From assembly GCA_946479855.1 (NCBI GenBank), contig CAMLHL010000069.1, positions 1 to 13,463 of the forward strand: a stretch of DNA of 13,463 nucleotides. Direction: 5' to 3'. The notes below the pieces were generated by a model that was not told the origin of the DNA, ran no database searches, and saw only the letters and a program-made list of their open reading frames with translations. The position numbers and the translations under genes were made by a program. This stretch comes from an uncultured Pseudomonadota bacterium (GTDB lineage Bacteria > Pseudomonadota > Gammaproteobacteria > Burkholderiales > Rhodocyclaceae). Shown here piece by piece: positions 1-6,524 of this stretch (positions are counted from its first letter, which is position 1; each line of letters starts with the position of its first letter).

Positions 1-461
1 TCGACGAACTGGCCGAGCAATACGGCATGGAAAAGATCAAGACCATCGGCGATGCCTACATGGTGGCCGGCGGCCTGAACAACGAGCTGACCAACTACAC
101 CCGCTCGATCGCCGAACTGGCCATCGCCATGCGCGATCTGCTGCATCGCGATTTCACCGTCAACGACCTGCGGCTCGATGTCCGCATCGGCATCGGCACC
201 GGCCCGGTCGTTGCCGGCGTTGTCGGCAAGAAAAAGTTCATCTACGACCTGTGGGGCGACACCGTCAACCTGGCCAGCCGGATCACCAGCGAAGGTACGC
301 CCGGCCGGATTCACGTCGACGAAACGACGCATCAGCGGCTGGCCGGCCATTTTACCTTCGACGAGCCACAGACGATCTATCTCAAGGGCAAGGGCAACAC
401 CGTCGTCTATCGCCTGCTGGGAGCGAGCGTCACCGCCCCGACGGTTTCGGCGATAGCGTAA
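1..461 (+). CDS. Class III adenylate cyclase, C-terminal part (5' end outside window)
   Basis: This is the carboxy-terminal part of a class III nucleotide cyclase, which makes cAMP from ATP. The reading frame is open from base 3, so the gene begins before the window. Visible catalytic elements are EKIKTIGDAYM, holding the adenine-recognition Lys and the second metal-binding Asp, and YDLWGDTVNLASR, holding the adenine-contacting Asp and the transition-state Asn and Arg. The Lys/Asp pair points to ATP rather than GTP as substrate. All half-site residues in view are present, so an active homodimer is likely. The first metal Asp and any sensory domain lie upstream. After the catalytic core there is only a short tail. 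The last 32 bases overlap the 3' end of the opposite-strand sensor kinase gene. Known: family motifs. Inferred: activity and product. Confidence 0.93.
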   Translation, partial: DELAEQYGMEKIKTIGDAYMVAGGLNNELTNYTRSIAELAIAMRDLLHRDFTVNDLRLDVRIGIGTGPVVAGVVGKKKFIYDLWGDTVNLASRITSEGTPGRIHVDETTHQRLAGHFTFDEPQTIYLKGKGNTVVYRLLGASVTAPTVSAIA

Positions 462-2121
462 ACGCAACCCGACCCGGCCGGTTTTCCGCCAGCACCAGTC
501 GATACCCCAGACTCTCCGCCTGCCGGCCAGCGTGATAAAGGCCAACCCCCAGCCCATCCTCCGAACTGACCGGCTCGCTCAGCAAGACATCGCTCAAGGC
601 GGGCGGGATGGCGGTTCCGTCATCGGATACGGTCAAACAGCCCCCCCCCAGCGTCACCCCGATATTCAGCTCGGGTTCGCGCAGGCGCTTGGCCAGCGCA
701 TTCTGCAAAAGGTTCTCCGCCACACTGTCGAACAGGCTGCCGGGCACCTGGTTGCCTTTATCGGCCGTACCCACCCAATTAACCGCGACATGTGCGTAAC
801 GGTCCTGCAGCCGGCCCCACCAGAGAGCTGCATCGAGATACGCCGCATCCTCGAGCTGCGGCGACTGGAGCTTGTCGAGCGTCGCCCTCAGACGCTCGGC
901 GATCTGCGGCAACTGCCGGCCCAGCAGGCCCGCTACCTCGACCGGATCGCCCGGCTGGGCGGCGGCATAGCAAAGCACTTGCAGTGACTGCAGCAGATTT
1001 TTCACGTCGTGCGTGACCCGCGCCCCGGTTTCGTAAATGGCCTGGACATAACCCAGGCGCTGCAACTGCTCACTCTGCCGCTTGACCAGATAGAACTCGA
1101 TAGCCAGGCGCAGCAGCCACTCGACATGCCAGCGCATGGCCGGGGACGGCGCATGCCGGAAATGGACGGACAGCTCAAGCTCGTTTGCCTGGCAGGCATG
1201 ATGATGCGCCGCCTGTTCGCCGATCTGCGCCAACTTGTCGCCCGCCCGCCAGGAAACGCCGACCACCCACGGCGTAGCGCACAGCCGCTGCATCACCGCA
1301 TCAAGAAAACGGGCCGGCTCAGTATGCCTTTCGCTTTCTTCGGCGATCTGCACCAGCCATTGCTCCAGCGGCATGCCCAGCGACAGCAGGTAACGCGAGA
1401 CCGCCGACCCGACGCCGGAAAATCCCGCCCGCGGATTCCACGCCCAGGCGACCATCAGCAGCGCCCCGGCCACCGTCATCGAAGTCTTGAACAGCGACTC
1501 GACATACCCGGCACCGCCGACCAGCATGTAGGCCAAAGTGCCCAGAACAAATACCGCCATGACCAGAAAGACCAGCATGCCGTAAAACAGATCGAACGCT
1601 TCTCCCGAGCGACGTAAGGGGGGATGCGCCGGAAAAAGCAGCAAAAGCGGCAGTGCAAAGGGCATGAAGCGGGCCAGCATCTGACGCAAGGCGGGGTCGA
1701 TCGCGACCGCCGGCGAAATTTCGGGGACCACTCCCAGCACCGTCACGCCGATCAGGTAGCCGAAAGCCAGCAGGTAGCCGGAACGCTCGCCCCGGGACTC
1801 GGTCCACAGCACCCGCCCCCCGATTGATGCCGCCAGCGCGCCACACCAGATCAGAAGCAACCAGGGGCCGAGCAGAAGCGTCGAGGCGAGCACGGCACCA
1901 AGCAACATTACGCCTTGCCGCAAATTGATCCGCCGCTCACCGGCGACAAAGGGCTGCCAGATCAGAAACAACCCGAGCGCCACTACCCAGAGCAGGCGTA
2001 TCGCCGGCACCTGCCAGCCGCCAAAAGCCAGCGTATGCAGCATCAGCAAGTGTGCTGCGAGCAAGAAATGTGGCCAATGCACCAGGCGAATTGCCAGTTT
2101 TCCGGAAACTCCAGCGTTCAT
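430..2121 (-). CDS. Membrane-bound sensor histidine kinase, HDxKN type
   Basis: This 563-residue protein should sense an unknown signal and phosphorylate a response regulator. Residues 10 to about 230 are mostly hydrophobic, with roughly eight membrane segments and short loops. Residues 250-345 look like a degenerate GAF-type domain. The dimerisation/phosphoacceptor motif is HDVKNLLQSL with His371, a variant H-box. An HATPase domain follows, with N-box ENLLQNAL (469-476), G1 VSDDG (498-502) and G2 GLGVGL (523-528). No PAS, HAMP or receiver domain is seen and no response regulator gene is adjacent, so it is an orphan here. The architecture (many membrane helices, GAF, HDxKN) recalls PrsK-type kinases of PEP-CTERM systems, but that is resemblance only. 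The ATG at 2121 is preceded by a weak AGGG. The gene diverges from a pilin-like gene and contains a nine-G run between the N and G1 boxes. Confidence 0.9.
   Translation of the reverse strand: MNAGVSGKLAIRLVHWPHFLLAAHLLMLHTLAFGGWQVPAIRLLWVVALGLFLIWQPFVAGERRINLRQGVMLLGAVLASTLLLGPWLLLIWCGALAASIGGRVLWTESRGERSGYLLAFGYLIGVTVLGVVPEISPAVAIDPALRQMLARFMPFALPLLLLFPAHPPLRRSGEAFDLFYGMLVFLVMAVFVLGTLAYMLVGGAGYVESLFKTSMTVAGALLMVAWAWNPRAGFSGVGSAVSRYLLSLGMPLEQWLVQIAEESERHTEPARFLDAVMQRLCATPWVVGVSWRAGDKLAQIGEQAAHHHACQANELELSVHFRHAPSPAMRWHVEWLLRLAIEFYLVKRQSEQLQRLGYVQAIYETGARVTHDVKNLLQSLQVLCYAAAQPGDPVEVAGLLGRQLPQIAERLRATLDKLQSPQLEDAAYLDAALWWGRLQDRYAHVAVNWVGTADKGNQVPGSLFDSVAENLLQNALAKRLREPELNIGVTLGGGCLTVSDDGTAIPPALSDVLLSEPVSSEDGLGVGLYHAGRQAESLGYRLVLAENRPGRVAFTLSPKPSGR
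641..649 (-). repeat. Nine-G homopolymer inside the kinase gene
   Basis: Nine consecutive C on the + strand (nine G in the sense of the kinase gene) encode part of Leu-Gly-Gly-Gly-Cys at residues 491-495, between the N and G1 ATP-binding boxes. Reading the two slipped versions by hand, eight G gives Leu-Gly-Gly-Ala-Val then TGA. Ten G gives TGA after Leu-Gly-Gly-Gly-Leu-Phe-Asp-Arg-Ile-Arg. Either change would therefore remove the G1 and G2 boxes. The frame is intact in the given sequence. Confidence 0.85.
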
Positions 2122-2154
2122 ATTTCAGACACCCTGTCCATATTCCGACACCTG
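2119..2154. promoter_or_regulatory. Pair of direct repeats upstream of the pilin sigma-54 promoter
   Basis: Two near-identical units, CATATTTCAGACACCCTG (2119-2136) and CATATTCCGACACCTG (2139-2154), start 20 bp apart, about two helical turns. Each contains GACAC, which is GTGTC on the minus strand. This resembles the (C/G)TGTC elements reported for the pilus activator PilR. They lie roughly 75-110 bp upstream of the predicted pilin start site, a normal distance for a sigma-54 enhancer. The first repeat covers the start codon of the divergent kinase. Binding by PilR or a related NtrC-family activator is inference. Confidence 0.5.
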
Positions 2155-2189
2155 CCACCTGTTTCCAGGCCGTTAATTGTCCAATCCAC

Positions 2190-2201
2190 GCCTAAATAGG
2201 C
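2190..2201. repeat. Small inverted repeat abutting the -24 element
   Basis: GCCTA-AA-TAGGC, with 5-bp perfect arms, ends one base before the sigma-54 -24 region. It may be a minor regulator site or chance. It is too short to judge. Confidence 0.25.
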
Positions 2202-2217
2202 AGGCACAATATTTGCA
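2202..2217 (+). promoter_or_regulatory. Sigma-54 (RpoN) promoter of the pilin-like gene
   Basis: The sequence AGGCACAATATTTGCA matches the -24/-12 consensus TGGCAC-N5-TTGCA at all positions but the first. GG (2203-2204) and GC (2215-2216) are separated by exactly 10 bp as required. Transcription would start near 2228, giving a leader of about 23 nt that contains the GGAG ribosome site at 2241. Sigma-54 control of type IV pilins by PilS/PilR is well established in other bacteria; its use here is inferred. Confidence 0.75.
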
Positions 2218-2240
2218 GCCATTTACTCAAAATATTTATC

Positions 2241-2244
2241 GGAG
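2241..2244 (+). promoter_or_regulatory. Ribosome binding site of the pilin-like gene
   Basis: GGAG lies six bases before the ATG at 2251 and fixes that start. The chosen start leaves the short basic leader MKNHQKG expected of a prepilin. Confidence 0.7.
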
Positions 2245-2250
2245 CATGCC

Positions 2251-2946
2251 ATGAAAAACCACCAAAAAGGCTTCACTCTTGTCGAAATCGCCATCGTCCT
2301 CGTCATTATCGGCCTGCTGCTGGGCGGCGTGCTGAAGGGCCAGGAGTTGATCAACAGCGCGAAGGTCAAGAACATGATCAATGACTTCCGGACCACCTCG
2401 GCGCTGGTCTACGGTTATCAGGACCGTTTCAAGAGCTTCCCGGGAGATCAAACCCAGGCCCAGTTGACCGATGCTTTCGGTGCCGCTGCCGGGGCGACCG
2501 CCTGTGCGCCGGTCAGCACCGCAGGCCATTGCGTCAGCAACAACGGCCGCATAGACGGCGACTGGAATGCAGCCGCCATCACCGATGAAAGCTTCGTTTT
2601 CTGGCAACACGTACGTCTTGCCAATCTGGCCACCGGCGCCATCAACACCGCCGACCAAAACTATCGCCCACGCAACGCCGATGGGGGTTTTATCGGCATT
2701 GAAAGCGGCATAGATGGCAATGGTGCGGCCACGCCATTCATTGCCGGCATGCGCGGTGCGGTTTTTGTCTGCTCCGACGGCATCCTCGGCCGCTATGTGC
2801 GTCAAATCGATACCAGCATGGATGACGGCAACACCGCGGGCGGATCGGTCCAGGCCGTCCCCATGGGCTCGGCCCGTGGCACCGCCGCAACAGCCACCGC
2901 AGCAATTGTCGATGGTCAGCAATATATCGTCTGCGCCGGCCTCTAA
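2251..2946 (+). CDS. Type IV pilin-like (prepilin/pseudopilin) protein
   Basis: This 231-residue prepilin is probably exported, cut and N-methylated by prepilin peptidase, then assembled in a type IV pilus or pseudopilus. The leader MKNHQKG ends in Gly7 and is followed by FTLVEIAIVLVIIG, with Phe at mature position 1 and the essential Glu at position 5. The hydrophobic helix runs to about residue 28. The globular part holds SFPGDQ (62-67), an NGRIDGDW segment (98-105), ESFVFWQHVRLANLATG (113-129) and IDTSMDDGNTAGGSVQA (186-202). Such motifs recur in uncharacterised betaproteobacterial pilin-like proteins. Cysteines 85, 94, 174 and 228 could form two disulfides. At 231 residues it is longer than typical PilE/PilA (about 150). 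No other pilus genes are adjacent, so it may be an accessory or minor pilin. A sigma-54 promoter precedes it and a terminator follows. It is not confidently assignable to PilA or GspG. Confidence 0.88.
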   Translation: MKNHQKGFTLVEIAIVLVIIGLLLGGVLKGQELINSAKVKNMINDFRTTSALVYGYQDRFKSFPGDQTQAQLTDAFGAAAGATACAPVSTAGHCVSNNGRIDGDWNAAAITDESFVFWQHVRLANLATGAINTADQNYRPRNADGGFIGIESGIDGNGAATPFIAGMRGAVFVCSDGILGRYVRQIDTSMDDGNTAGGSVQAVPMGSARGTAATATAAIVDGQQYIVCAGL

Positions 2947-2966
2947 GCAGCGAGATAGCTTATTGG

Positions 2967-2987
2967 GCCCGCCTCGGCGGGCTTTTT
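2967..2987 (+). terminator. Rho-independent terminator of the pilin-like gene
   Basis: GCCCGC-CTCG-GCGGGC forms a 6-bp GC stem with a tetraloop, followed directly by five T. It lies 20 bp after the pilin stop. The last T is also the first base of the TCA that is the stop codon of the convergent antiporter gene. There is no T run on the other side, so it should act mainly on + strand transcripts. Confidence 0.85.
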
Positions 2988-4945
2988 CATTTCTGCAGCA
3001 ACCGTTCCTCGGCCGCCATCACCGCTTCCGGCAAGCCGAGAACGACCAGGACGTCGCCTTCTTCCAGGCGCGTCTCCGGCGCCGGCTCCAGCGCCCGGAT
3101 ACCTCGCCGCCGGATGGCGCTGACTTCGCAACCCAGTGCGTCGAGATTCAGGCTGTCCAGCGTCCGCCCTATGGCTGCCGCACCGGCCGCGAGCAGCACC
3201 GAATGCAGGCGGGGCTGGTATTCATCTTCGTCATCGTGATCGCGGTCGCTCATGCCGCGATAAAAGCCGCGCAACAGGCTGTAGCGCTGGGAACGGGTCT
3301 GGCGCACGCGCTTGAGCACACGATTGATTGGCACACCGACCAGCACCAGCGCATGCGATGCGAGCATCAGGCTGGCTTCCAGCACCTCGGGCACCACCTC
3401 GGCCGCCCCGGCCCGCGCCAGACGCTCCATGTCGCGCTCATCGGCCGTACGCACCACGACCGGCAGGTCCGGCCGCAATTCCTGGACATGATGCAGGACC
3501 TTCTCGGCCAACTGGGTGTCGCTAAAGGTGACGATGACCACGCTGGCCCGCATCAGACCGGCTGCCATCAACGCTTCTTTGCGGCCGACATCGCCGTAGA
3601 CGACGTTTTCACCGCCGGCCGCCGCCTCGTGCACCCGGTCCGGGTCGAGGTCAAGGGCAACGTAGTTGATGTCCTCCTGCGCGAGAAAGCGGGCGAGGTA
3701 CTGGCCGTTCCGGCCAAAGCCACAGAGGATGGCGTGCTTTTCCGCCCCCATGGACTGGGCGGCGATTCGGGTGAGCTGCATCGAGCGCACCAGCCATTCG
3801 CTGGCCACGAAACGCACGACAATCCGTTCGCTGTACTGGACGATGAATGGCGCGATCAGCATCGAGAGCACCAGGACGGTCAGTGCCACTTGGTGGATAT
3901 CTCTGGGCAGCCGGACAATTTCGCCGAGCAGCACGAAGCCGAATTCGCCGCCGGCGCAGAGCCACAAGGCAGAGCGGGTGGCGTTACCGGGAGATGCGCC
4001 GAGCCGCCATGACAGCACGCCGACGACCAGGGACTTGATCAGCAACAGGGCGAGCAAGGCCAGCAAGACTTGCCACCACAGACCGACCAGAATATGCAGG
4101 TCGAGTTTGACGCCGATGGTCACGAAAAACAGGCCCATCAGCACATCGCGGAAGGGCTTGATATCTTCTTCCACCTGCAATTTGTACTCGGTTTCCGAAA
4201 TCAGCATACCGGCGACAAAGGCCCCCAGCGCCAGCGACAATCCGGCCAGCTCGGTGATCGCGGCCAGACTGAGGGTGATCAACAGCACGTTGAGCACGAA
4301 CACTTCAGAGGATTTGGCGCGGGCGACGAAGTGGAACCATTTGCGCATCAGGCGCTGGCCAAAAACGAGAATCACCGCCAGCACGACGACTGCCTTGAGC
4401 AGCGCAACGCCGAGCAGCGCCGCCAACTCCTCGGGTGGCTGGGTCAGCGACGGGATCACGATCAGGAAAGGGACCACCGCCAGATCCTGAAACAGCAGCA
4501 CCCCCATGATTTCGCGGCCATGCGCTGAATCGAGCTGCATGCGTTCGGCCAGCAACTTGGTCAGAACCGCCGTGGACGACATGGCAAATACGCCGCCCAA
4601 GGCAATCCCGATTTGCCAGCCAACCCCCATCAGCTTGATGATCCCGGCGATCAGGAGCAGCGTCAGCAAGACCTGCAGCAGACCGAGACCGAAAACGATG
4701 CGTTTCATCGCATAGAGCTTGGGTAGCGAAAATTCCAGGCCAATCGAGAACATCAGGAAGACGACGCCGAACTCCGCCAGATATTCGGCCCGATGCATGT
4801 CGTTCATCAGGTTCAGGGCATGCGGACCGATGATGCTGCCGACGAACAGATAGCCGAGAACCGGCGGCAGATTGAACCGACGACAGATGACCACGGCCAG
4901 GACCGAGGCGCCAAGCAGCAGAAGGACGAGAGAGAGTGCGCTCAA
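2987..4945 (-). CDS. Kef-type monovalent cation:proton antiporter (CPA2 family)
   Basis: This inner-membrane antiporter, probably K+/H+, has a cytoplasmic nucleotide-binding regulatory part. Counting from the chosen TTG start (652 residues), the Na+/H+-exchanger membrane domain covers about 5-375. It includes SSTAVLTKLL and the conserved FQD with Asp154. An RCK/TrkA-N Rossmann domain starts near 404 with GFGRNG (409-414), the NAD-binding loop. A TrkA-C-like domain covers about 575-652. KefC and YbaL share this plan; KefB/KefC are gated by glutathione, which cannot be read from the sequence. The frame extends to an ATG at 5008, but that would overlap kdsD and leave no room for a promoter. The extra 21 residues are polar and unlike the family, which begins close to the first helix. 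TTG at 4945 therefore fits better, though it lacks a clear ribosome site. The gene diverges from kdsD. Confidence 0.87.
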   Translation of the reverse strand: MSALSLVLLLLGASVLAVVICRRFNLPPVLGYLFVGSIIGPHALNLMNDMHRAEYLAEFGVVFLMFSIGLEFSLPKLYAMKRIVFGLGLLQVLLTLLLIAGIIKLMGVGWQIGIALGGVFAMSSTAVLTKLLAERMQLDSAHGREIMGVLLFQDLAVVPFLIVIPSLTQPPEELAALLGVALLKAVVVLAVILVFGQRLMRKWFHFVARAKSSEVFVLNVLLITLSLAAITELAGLSLALGAFVAGMLISETEYKLQVEEDIKPFRDVLMGLFFVTIGVKLDLHILVGLWWQVLLALLALLLIKSLVVGVLSWRLGASPGNATRSALWLCAGGEFGFVLLGEIVRLPRDIHQVALTVLVLSMLIAPFIVQYSERIVVRFVASEWLVRSMQLTRIAAQSMGAEKHAILCGFGRNGQYLARFLAQEDINYVALDLDPDRVHEAAAGGENVVYGDVGRKEALMAAGLMRASVVIVTFSDTQLAEKVLHHVQELRPDLPVVVRTADERDMERLARAGAAEVVPEVLEASLMLASHALVLVGVPINRVLKRVRQTRSQRYSLLRGFYRGMSDRDHDDEDEYQPRLHSVLLAAGAAAIGRTLDSLNLDALGCEVSAIRRRGIRALEPAPETRLEEGDVLVVLGLPEAVMAAEERLLQK

Positions 4946-4966
4946 GGGCCGTTTTCGCGATTCAGG

Positions 4967-4972
4967 TATACT
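4967..4972 (+). promoter_or_regulatory. Possible -10 element for kdsD
   Basis: TATACT sits 26 bp before the kdsD ATG in the short spacer between the divergent antiporter and kdsD. No convincing -35 box is seen about 17 bp upstream. The spacer must serve both genes, so this is a weak suggestion only. Confidence 0.3.
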
Positions 4973-4998
4973 TCGGCCATCATAACCGCAGCCCGCCC

Positions 4999-5997
4999 AT
5001 GAACCCAAGTCCCGCCCCCCATCGTTTTTCCCCGGAACGCGCTCTGGAACTGGGTCGCCAGACCCTGAGCATCGAAGCTGCCGCGGTTTACGCCCTGACC
5101 GACCGGATCAACGGCGAGTTCGCCCGGGCCATCGAACTGATTCTCAACTGCCACGGCCGTCTGATTGTCAGCGGCATGGGCAAGTCCGGCCACATCGCCC
5201 GCAAGATTGCCGCCACCATGGCGAGCACCGGCACCCCGGCCTATTTCGTCCATCCGGCCGAAGCCAGCCATGGCGACCTCGGCATGATCACCCGCAACGA
5301 TATCCTGCTCGCCCTCTCCAACTCCGGCGAATCGGAAGAACTGCTGCGCATTGTCCCGGCCGTCAAACGCCAGGGCGCCCGGGTCATCGCGATGACCGGC
5401 GTCCCGGCATCGACGCTGGCCCGCGAAGCCGATGTCCACCTTGACGCCGGCGTCGCCCAGGAAGCCTGTCCGCACAATCTCGCACCAACCGCCAGCACGA
5501 CGGCCGCCCTGGCACTGGGCGACGCGCTGGCCGTCGCCCTGCTCGACGCCCGCGGCTTCGGGCCGGAGGACTTCGCCCGCTCGCATCCCGGCGGCTCGCT
5601 CGGCCGCCGCCTGCTCACCCACGTCCGCGACGTCATGCGCGCCGGCGACCAAGTGCCGGCCGTTTCCCCGGGCACCGCCATTAGCGACGCCATCATCGCC
5701 ATGTCGCGCGGCGGTCTCGGGCTGGTGGCGATCACCGATCCGGCCGATCTCGTCATCGGCATCTTCACCGATGGCGACCTGCGCCGTGCCTTTGAAAAAC
5801 GTACCGACCTGCAACAGGGCAACATCGCTTCGGTGATGCACCCGTCGCCGCAAACCATCGGCCCCGACCGCCTCGCCGTCGAAGCCGTCGAAATGATGGA
5901 ACGCCTGCGCATCAACGCCCTGCTCGTCGTCGACACCGACAATCACCTGATCGGCGCCCTGAACATGCACGATCTCTTCACCGCCAAGGTCATCTGA
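4999..5997 (+). CDS. kdsD: D-arabinose 5-phosphate isomerase
   Basis: The enzyme converts ribulose 5-phosphate to arabinose 5-phosphate, the first step towards Kdo of the LPS inner core, in the cytoplasm. The 332-residue product from ATG 4999 matches the family length (E. coli 328). An earlier in-frame ATG at 4936 would run into the antiporter gene and is rejected. The SIS domain spans about 40-185 with SGMGKSGHIARK. Lys62, Glu114, Glu155 and His196 align, at a constant offset of three, with the E. coli catalytic set Lys59, Glu111, Glu152 and His193. Two CBS domains follow at about 210-270 and 278-332. No good ribosome site precedes the start. The stop TGA shares one base with the kdsC start (TGATG), so the two are translationally coupled. 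Confidence 0.96.
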   Translation: MNPSPAPHRFSPERALELGRQTLSIEAAAVYALTDRINGEFARAIELILNCHGRLIVSGMGKSGHIARKIAATMASTGTPAYFVHPAEASHGDLGMITRNDILLALSNSGESEELLRIVPAVKRQGARVIAMTGVPASTLAREADVHLDAGVAQEACPHNLAPTASTTAALALGDALAVALLDARGFGPEDFARSHPGGSLGRRLLTHVRDVMRAGDQVPAVSPGTAISDAIIAMSRGGLGLVAITDPADLVIGIFTDGDLRRAFEKRTDLQQGNIASVMHPSPQTIGPDRLAVEAVEMMERLRINALLVVDTDNHLIGALNMHDLFTAKVI

Positions 5998-6524
5998 TGG
6001 ACACCAAAGCCCGCGCCGCCCGCATCAAGCTTGTCGCCTTCGACATCGACGGCGTGATGACCGACGGCGGCCTGCACTACACCGACGACGGCCACGAACT
6101 GAAGACCTTCAACGTCCAGGACGGCCTCGGTATCGTGCTGTTGAAGCGGGTCGGCATCGAAGTGGCGATCATCACCGGCCGCAATTCCGGCGTCGTCGCC
6201 TGCCGTGCCGCCGACCTCGGCGTCTCCCACGTGTACCAGGGCGTCGGCGACAAGCACGCCGTGGCCGACAAACTGCTGGCGCAACTCGGCCTGCACTGGT
6301 CCGAGCTGGCCTTCATGGGCGACGACCTGATCGACCTGCGCGCCATGGCCCGCTGCGGCCTGGCCATCGCCCCGGCCAACGCCCGCCCGATCGTCAAGGA
6401 ACGAGCCCACGCCGTGACCGATGCGGCCGGCGGCCAGGGTGCCGTGCGCGAAGCCATCGAGTTCATCCTGGCCGCCCAGGACAAACTCGAAGCCGCCTTC
6501 GCCCCCTACCTCGACCCGCAATGA
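5997..6524 (+). CDS. kdsC: 3-deoxy-D-manno-octulosonate 8-phosphate phosphatase
   Basis: This cytoplasmic HAD-family phosphatase releases phosphate from Kdo 8-phosphate to give Kdo, two steps after KdsD. The 175-residue protein has the length of the cap-less tetrameric KdsC subfamily. Motif I is FDIDGVMTDGG, with nucleophile Asp16 and general acid Asp18. Motif II is IITGRNS (58-64), the motif III Lys is probably Lys86 in VGDKHA, and motif IV is MGDDLIDL with Asp109 and Asp110. All catalytic residues are present. It overlaps kdsD by one base and lptC by four (ATGA), so the three should be expressed in fixed ratio. KdsA and KdsB, needed to complete the pathway, are not in the window. Confidence 0.96.
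   Translation: MDTKARAARIKLVAFDIDGVMTDGGLHYTDDGHELKTFNVQDGLGIVLLKRVGIEVAIITGRNSGVVACRAADLGVSHVYQGVGDKHAVADKLLAQLGLHWSELAFMGDDLIDLRAMARCGLAIAPANARPIVKERAHAVTDAAGGQGAVREAIEFILAAQDKLEAAFAPYLDPQ

Noticed and set aside
2236..2922. Minus-strand open frame opposite the pilin-like gene
   Set aside because: The plus strand encodes an unmistakable prepilin leader with its own promoter and terminator, so the opposite frame is a shadow.
2714..4012. Plus-strand open frame (432 codons) across the pilin end and antiporter gene
   Set aside because: It runs through a terminator and antisense to a clear antiporter, and its composition is a shadow pattern rich in His, Gln and Arg.
4942..5970. Long minus-strand open frame (342 codons) opposite kdsD
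   Set aside because: kdsD has full catalytic motifs on the + strand. The opposite frame has low-complexity Gly/Asp/Val-rich composition typical of a mirror frame in GC-rich DNA and resembles no family I know.
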